A DNA stretch of 64,000 nt from Bugula neritina (lineage: Eukaryota > Bryozoa > Gymnolaemata > Cheilostomatida > Bugulidae), in assembly GCA_964035545.1 (NCBI GenBank), contig OZ037770.1, positions 10,132,973-10,196,972 on the forward strand, read 5' to 3'. Positions 60,801-64,000 of the stretch are shown here, piece by piece (positions within the stretch are counted from its first letter, which is position 1; every line of letters starts with the position of its first letter). A model generated the notes under the pieces. The model was not told the DNA's origin and did not search any database. It saw nothing but the letters and a program-made list of their open reading frames with translations. The position numbers and the translations under genes were made by a program.

Positions 60801-60975
60801 TGTCCAATAACAACATATCTAATGTTTTAGACCTCGGACTGTTTGGCCAGCAAGTGGGGCGTTACCAGGACAACCCTCTACATATTCCATCACTGGAGAC
60901 CAAATCTATGGAACACGAGTAGATAATTACAACAGGAGAAATGGGACCCAATGGGACCAATCATGGAAGGCCTAA
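51835..60975 (+). CDS. Modular protein of about 38-residue RPxxR-type repeats, 5' end not found
   Basis: Eight joined exons: 51835-51966, 52834-53015, 53235-53354, 54740-54856, 59309-59419, 59834-59975 and 60831-60975 (TAA), plus at least one unseen upstream exon because 51835 enters in phase 2 without a start (seven are located, the eighth is inferred). Several boundaries fall in phase 1 inside the glycine that opens a repeat (KG|TM, SKG|VM, HKG|KRM, HQG|KPV). The unit is roughly G-T-M-x3-hydrophobic, a short acidic or Asn stretch, then G-[YF]-x-S-x-R-P-x-x-R-[LV], then E-rich. Examples: GTMEKFLKADNNVHQGFDST, GTMAKWLNVEENVSSGYESA, SARPCSRL, SARPAPRA, SERAPRVTVWGEEN. The C-terminus is DQSWKA. 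No signal peptide, membrane segment or known catalytic motif. I recall similar unnamed repeat proteins in lophotrochozoan predictions but cannot verify; function unknown. The donor after 53354 (GTTGGA) is weak. Confidence 0.75.
53599..53613. repeat. Poly-G homopolymer (15 bp)
   Basis: G-run in an intron of the repeat-protein gene, followed by GCGGTGGCG. Confidence 0.9.
54325..54661. mobile_element. MITE (337 bp), second copy
   Basis: Inverted ends TAGGGCCACACTGTGCGTAT / ATACGCACAGTGTGGCCCTA with the TTTTCGCATGCGAAAA palindrome. The internal segments CGTGATAAATAAAGC and CCAATTAGGTGACGACGACA are shared, in inverted orientation, with 38701-39038. It ends 78 bp before an exon of the repeat-protein gene. 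Confidence 0.88.
55125..55196 (+). tRNA. tRNA-Gly(TCC), copy 1
   Basis: A 72 nt cloverleaf: acceptor GCGTCGG/CCGACGC, discriminator A, D-arm with GGTGTAAAGGTTAGCA, anticodon loop CTTCCAA (anticodon TCC), T-arm CCGGGTTCGATTCCCGG. A T6 terminator follows closely. Intronless, on the same strand as the surrounding intron's gene. All four copies in this window are identical across the 72 nt. Confidence 0.97.
55724..56461. mobile_element. About 738 bp inverted-end insertion between tRNA-Gly copies 1 and 2
   Basis: The ends CACTGCGTTTCCAT and ATGGAAACATAGTG form imperfect 14 bp inverted repeats. The paralogous segment between tRNA-Gly copies 2 and 3 continues straight from TCTGCAATTT to ATGTCAGCTAATGA near 57175 with no insert, so it serves as an empty site. 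The spacing difference between copies (1464 against 718 bp) equals the insert. No transposase-like frame. Exact boundaries are uncertain by a few bases. Confidence 0.75.
56589..56660 (+). tRNA. tRNA-Gly(TCC), copy 2
   Basis: Sequence identical to copy 1 over 72 nt; T5 terminator directly after. About 80 bp of 5' flank (CAGCTGACAGGTAATTAATC..., AACAGCTACCCAATGTGAAA) is shared almost exactly with copy 3. Confidence 0.97.
57064..57127. mobile_element. Possible decayed copy of the GCAGC-ended MITE
   Basis: GCAGTGGTTGGGGAGG and CCCCCAACCCTGCGCTGCTT are weakly inverted, with an interior GTTTGGAGTTG like the copies at 16530 and 41640. Weak. Confidence 0.35.
57307..57378 (+). tRNA. tRNA-Gly(TCC), copy 3
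   Basis: Identical 72 nt gene with a T7 terminator. It lies 718 bp from copy 2 (start to start), and the interval is an older duplicate of the copy 1-2 interval without the 738 bp insert. Confidence 0.97.
58168..58477. mobile_element. Non-autonomous hAT-type DNA transposon (310 bp)
   Basis: Ends CAGGGGTGTCCAGCC and GGACAGCCCTG are hAT-type inverted repeats. The 8 bp target duplication is TTCTAAAA (58160-58167) against TTCTAGAA (58478-58485), one mismatch. Internal AAGGCCAC / GGGCCACAT motifs are also inverted. Inserted between tRNA-Gly copies 3 and 4. Confidence 0.85.
58600..58671 (+). tRNA. tRNA-Gly(TCC), copy 4
   Basis: Identical 72 nt gene with a T-run terminator. The 5' flank still shows the shared block (ACAGCTAAAAGGTAGTTAATC, ACAGCTACTCAATCTCAAA) but more diverged than copies 1-3, so this is the oldest split of the array. 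Confidence 0.97.
59435..59660. repeat. TTATATTATTT-type AT-rich tandem repeat
   Basis: Imperfect units of TTATTTTATATTA over about 220 bp directly after an exon of the repeat-protein gene. They create long Phe/Tyr/Ile-rich open frames in several phases; these are artefacts. Confidence 0.85.
60072..60335. mobile_element. Tc1/mariner-type MITE with a triplicated right terminus
   Basis: Left end TACAGTGCTCCTTCCGTAGC. The right end GAGATATRGARGGAGCACTGTA occurs three times in tandem (about 30 bp period, joined by TAGCTTAGT or CAGCTTAGT). Interior CCATAGGTCAC and GGGACAAAATGG match the copies at 12.4 and 43.2 kb. In the last intron of the repeat-protein gene. Confidence 0.75.
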
Positions 60976-61593
60976 CATTCAAGTTTCATTACTACATATT
61001 TTATTGATACATTTTTCTATACAAAAATGACCTAAATTGAGGAATTGCTGTATTCTTTTTTATGAGTTACCTCTACTGTGTATATGGGTATCACAACTCC
61101 CAATGCTACCTGATATTTCAGCATTTAACCTTTTTCATTTATTCAATCTCTAATAGGTGATCTCTTGCCATGTTTTTGTTACTTGATTACATTGTGCTGA
61201 TAACTCTTAAAAAGAACTGGATCTTTGTGTAAGGCTGTTAGAACAATGCTTTGGTTTTGGAAATGTTCAGTTAATATAGTTCAGCATGTAGCTCAGCAAT
61301 TCTTAGGTTATTGCTAAGGCTTTCTATAGTTAAGAATTATATTTGTGCATCTGAATGGGTGTTAGTATTTATCCGCTAACCATGAAGGCGAACATGATTT
61401 AACTTCTCTCTGATGACTTAGTCTTTGGTGTTGCTATTTTATTTGTAGTCAGATTTTCTAATTATCTTCTTGGCTATAACTATCAAAAAGAGTTTGATTT
61501 GTAAATTTTTAGGCTATTTCAAAATTTCTCTGTGAAAAAATTGATGATTAGGAACCATAATGCTAATATTGGGCTAGTATTTTTAGTATGATA

Positions 61594-61766
61594 GGAGCAG
61601 CTGCAAGGCGTAGTAAAGTGGTCTGGTGATTAGAGCACTAGGTTAGTGAGCACTAGGTCATGGGTTTGAATCCTGGTATGGCCATTGCTGATGTTATGAT
61701 GAGCATTCAGTTTTAATTGCCACAATAGAAATAACAAACTTTTAGCTCATTAAAAACCTTTACCTT
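61594..61766 (+). mobile_element. tRNA-derived SINE, diverged copy
   Basis: Head GGAGCAGCTGCAAGGCG, A-box GTGGTCTGGTGATTAGAG, B-box GGGTTTGAATCCTGG, body GATGTTATGATGAGCATTCA and TAATTGCCAC, tail AGCTCATTAAAAACCTTTACC. Its tail continues into the perfect hairpin at 61743-61800. Confidence 0.75.
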
Positions 61767-61800
61767 CACAAGGATAAAGGTAAAGGTTTTTAATGAGCTA
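61743..61800. repeat. Perfect 24 bp hairpin at a SINE 3' end
   Basis: Arms 61743-61766 and 61777-61800 are exact inverted copies around a 10 bp loop (CACAAGGATA). The left arm is the SINE tail, so the right arm looks like a snap-back copy of it. Confidence 0.85.
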
Positions 61801-62754
61801 GATGAGCCAAATTGTAATTATTTCATATTTATTTTGTGTTTTTGTAGCTTTTCTTTATATATCAATTGTAATACATTCATTATCTTGGTACTGTGATACT
61901 TTTTTAAAAATGTTTTTAAATATTATGTAAATTTCGTTCATCGCAATAAACTTGGCTAAAGGCCATCAATTTAGTCAGCATAGCAGCTTCTCTCTCACAT
62001 GCATGCTAAACTGATCATGACGTCACCTATATAAGCAATAGGTAGACTTTTACATGTAGAGCTAATTTATATTAGTTTTAAGAGGCCCCTTAAATGGACT
62101 ACTATGAGCAAAAGATGGTAATTATGAATGGCAAAGGTACCATGTTAAACCTGATCATTGCTAAATGCAGCAGAAGCGGGTAGTAATGAAAACTTGACAA
62201 AGTTTGAATAATATTTTGCCCCAATTTGTATATAGAAAACTTGAAACTTGCAGCTAATCAACTTATCTGCAGTTGTGAAGTTCTTTCCAAGTAATTAAGA
62301 GGTTTATAATTTCTTACAGTATCAAATCATCTTGCAGTTTAAATAAAAATGCGCTCCATAATGCCAAGTTATTTTACACTTCTTAACAAAACACTTTGGT
62401 CTAAAATTTGAAACTATTATATTATTTACAACTTTATATACATAGTTGAACAAAAATAGTCTGATACAAATTACTATTTGAAATATAAATACAAATCTCA
62501 ACACTTTGTACATTTGTGTAAAACATCAAGGTGATACTTAAAACCATGAAGTGCAATTGTTTAAAAAATGTTTGTTTTACTGAATTAAGAAATCGCTTGA
62601 ACATTTTTCAATAAATAGTAAAATGCTAAAAAATAGAACTTCTCACTTGTGTTAAGTGAATGCGTATGGCACTATGACTTATAATACATGCTATATTATT
62701 TTATTTATAGATAAATTAGAATTACTCATTGCCTGGAATTTGTTCTTTTATACT

Positions 62755-64000
62755 TTAAACGTCACTAATCATATTGGAGTAAATGGTTCTTTTTGGTGCT
62801 GGAAAAACTAGTCCATAGTTTGCTTGATGTCCTGAACTTATTGGCCTTTCATTAGAAGTAGCCCCATTCACAGGATGCTTAGCATAGGCTGGTTGGACTC
62901 GTGACTGGACCACCCGTGAAGTGTCACTTGCAGCCAGTTCATGGTTTGGCCGAGTGGTATATTGTGCTTTGCTACTCATTTTTGGGTTTACTGCGGAATC
63001 ATTCTGGTCAAAGAAACTATTTTGGTTATTGTGATTACCATTTCTATGCCGATGGTTATTAAGCATCTGAGTTGCATTCATCTTCAAAGCAGCCGATTGT
63101 AAGCTTTGCTGATACCATGACTTCTCAGAAGGTGAGCCGTTTGTATTGCTATCATAGAAGTTCCCTCCGTATCCTGAATCCAAGTTGGAGCTCGAACAAA
63201 TAGAAGTAGAATCCACTACCGTGGTATGATCGCTGCTCGGTTCATGAACTGATAGACTCCGATGAAGACCTGGTGTGGTTTTCTCAGATTGCTTAGCAGT
63301 TACTCTTTGCGCAAATGCATCATGGAATGAGTGTGTGGTATTCGAATAACCGGGTGGAGTCTTGTTATACAGAGGAGGTGGTTGTCGTGTAGGTTGCCCG
63401 GCCCTGTTGGATTGTATTTCTTCATAACTCGGTAGGGGAGCACGTCTCTGACTTTCAGCCACACTTGTAGAGGCGGTACGCTGTGGTGGGCGTGGTAAAG
63501 AAGAGGTTGCATATGATTGGTTTGTGGGCGCTGCAGAGCTCAATTGGCTTTCCTTCTGAGAATGCTGAGCGCTGCCATTAGCATAATGAGAGAATGGAAG
63601 TGCTGTTTGCCTCTGTGGTGGCTGCTGCACAGCATCTTGGGACTTGTAAAAGTTAGAACTTGGATCACTGGATGAAGATAGTTTAGGTTTATTAAATAGT
63701 CGATTCAAGCCGTTGGGATATGGTGCAGTATTCAAGCTCTTTGACGGGTCTTCAAACACAGGTAGCACATCCGATCTATGACTATTGTAGCCTTCTGTTG
63801 GTTTAGAGGTATCAGATTTGTTGCGTGCCAGTAGCTCATTCCTTGTATTAACAATTGTTTCTCTCAAATCGCTTGTGTTGTCATTTCCGTAGGCCAACGG
63901 CTTACTACTAACAGTAGCCGGTGGTGGAAGATATGGTGGCTTTCTAATGACTGAAATGGACTGATAGCTAGGTAGTGGCGGCTTTACATTTTCTGAGTAT
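62755..64000 (-). CDS. Terminal exon of a proline-rich protein with PY motifs and PDZ-ligand C-terminus (partial)
   Basis: The frame is open from the window edge to the stop at 62755, about 415 codons, and ends ...YSNMISDV. The visible part is low-complexity (Ser, Pro, Asn, Gln, Thr) with no folded domain or membrane segment, so it is likely a disordered cytoplasmic tail. It carries LPSY (near 63970), LPSYEE (63435-63424), PPLY (63378-63367) and PPGY (63357-63346): four (L/P)PxY motifs of the type bound by WW domains of Nedd4-family ligases or Yorkie/YAP. RPPQR and KPPLP stretches could bind SH3 domains. The last residues S-D-V fit a class I PDZ ligand. No internal start is implied; upstream exons lie beyond the window. 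Parent protein not recognised; a junctional scaffold or receptor tail is plausible. Confidence 0.8.
   Translation of the reverse strand, partial: YSENVKPPLPSYQSISVIRKPPYLPPPATVSSKPLAYGNDNTSDLRETIVNTRNELLARNKSDTSKPTEGYNSHRSDVLPVFEDPSKSLNTAPYPNGLNRLFNKPKLSSSSDPSSNFYKSQDAVQQPPQRQTALPFSHYANGSAQHSQKESQLSSAAPTNQSYATSSLPRPPQRTASTSVAESQRRAPLPSYEEIQSNRAGQPTRQPPPLYNKTPPGYSNTTHSFHDAFAQRVTAKQSEKTTPGLHRSLSVHEPSSDHTTVVDSTSICSSSNLDSGYGGNFYDSNTNGSPSEKSWYQQSLQSAALKMNATQMLNNHRHRNGNHNNQNSFFDQNDSAVNPKMSSKAQYTTRPNHELAASDTSRVVQSRVQPAYAKHPVNGATSNERPISSGHQANYGLVFPAPKRTIYSNMISDV

Larger units (their letters stand above)
60976..62754. other. Convergent 3' region between the repeat-protein gene and the proline-rich gene
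   Basis: Holds the 3' UTRs of both genes, a SINE and a hairpin. A minus-strand AATAAA-type signal lies near 62700, about 50 bp past the proline-rich stop. No gene seen. Confidence 0.6.

Overview
This is animal nuclear DNA, AT-rich and intron-dense. Every gene is split by short GT-AG introns, there is a Leu-tRNA gene with an intron next to the anticodon, and introns and spacers are full of small transposon-derived repeats and tandem repeats. The gene content (threonine synthase-like 2, a BRCA1-A/BRISC subunit, bombesin-type neuropeptide receptors and a many-exon repeat protein) fits a marine invertebrate. I lean to a lophotrochozoan from protein style, but the sequence alone does not fix the phylum.

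Layout. 0.4-7.8 kb (+): a complete ten-exon THNSL2 gene (474 aa). 10.0-15.6 kb (-) and 33.2-41.1 kb (+): two paralogous seven-exon bombesin/GRP-type GPCR genes (365 and 381 aa), transcribed away from each other across a 17.6 kb spacer. The spacer has no gene I can support except an intron-containing tRNA-Leu(CAA) at 29.5 kb; beside that tRNA lies a 3.17 kb element with long inverted ends (29.7-32.9 kb). 42.7-48.4 kb (-): a complete eight-exon BABAM1/MERIT40 gene (363 aa), convergent with the second GPCR. 51.8-61.0 kb (+): eight exons of a modular protein with about 38-residue repeats carrying an Arg-Pro-x-x-Arg-like core. One of its introns holds four identical tRNA-Gly(TCC) genes in a segmentally duplicated array. 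62.8-64.0 kb (-): the terminal exon of a proline-rich protein with four (L/P)PxY motifs and a PDZ-ligand C-terminus; the gene continues past the window.

Repeat landscape. I see a tRNA-derived SINE family (about 200 bp, at least five good copies), hAT-type elements with 8 bp target duplications, Tc1/mariner-type MITEs flanked by TA, a 337-338 bp MITE with long inverted ends (two copies, one inside a near-perfect 0.67 kb palindrome), several smaller foldback elements, and many microsatellites.

Most interesting pattern. At several places the tandem repeats sit on splice sites and appear built from them: about 15 donor-like units follow the exon 2 donor of THNSL2, a donor-like array follows its exon 9, eight exact 20 bp units abut the exon 2 acceptor of BABAM1, and the end of exon 6 of the second GPCR is tandemly duplicated with its donor. 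The last case creates a second donor exactly 75 nt downstream in the same phase. I did not find a new defence or enzymatic system; the novelty is in genome architecture.
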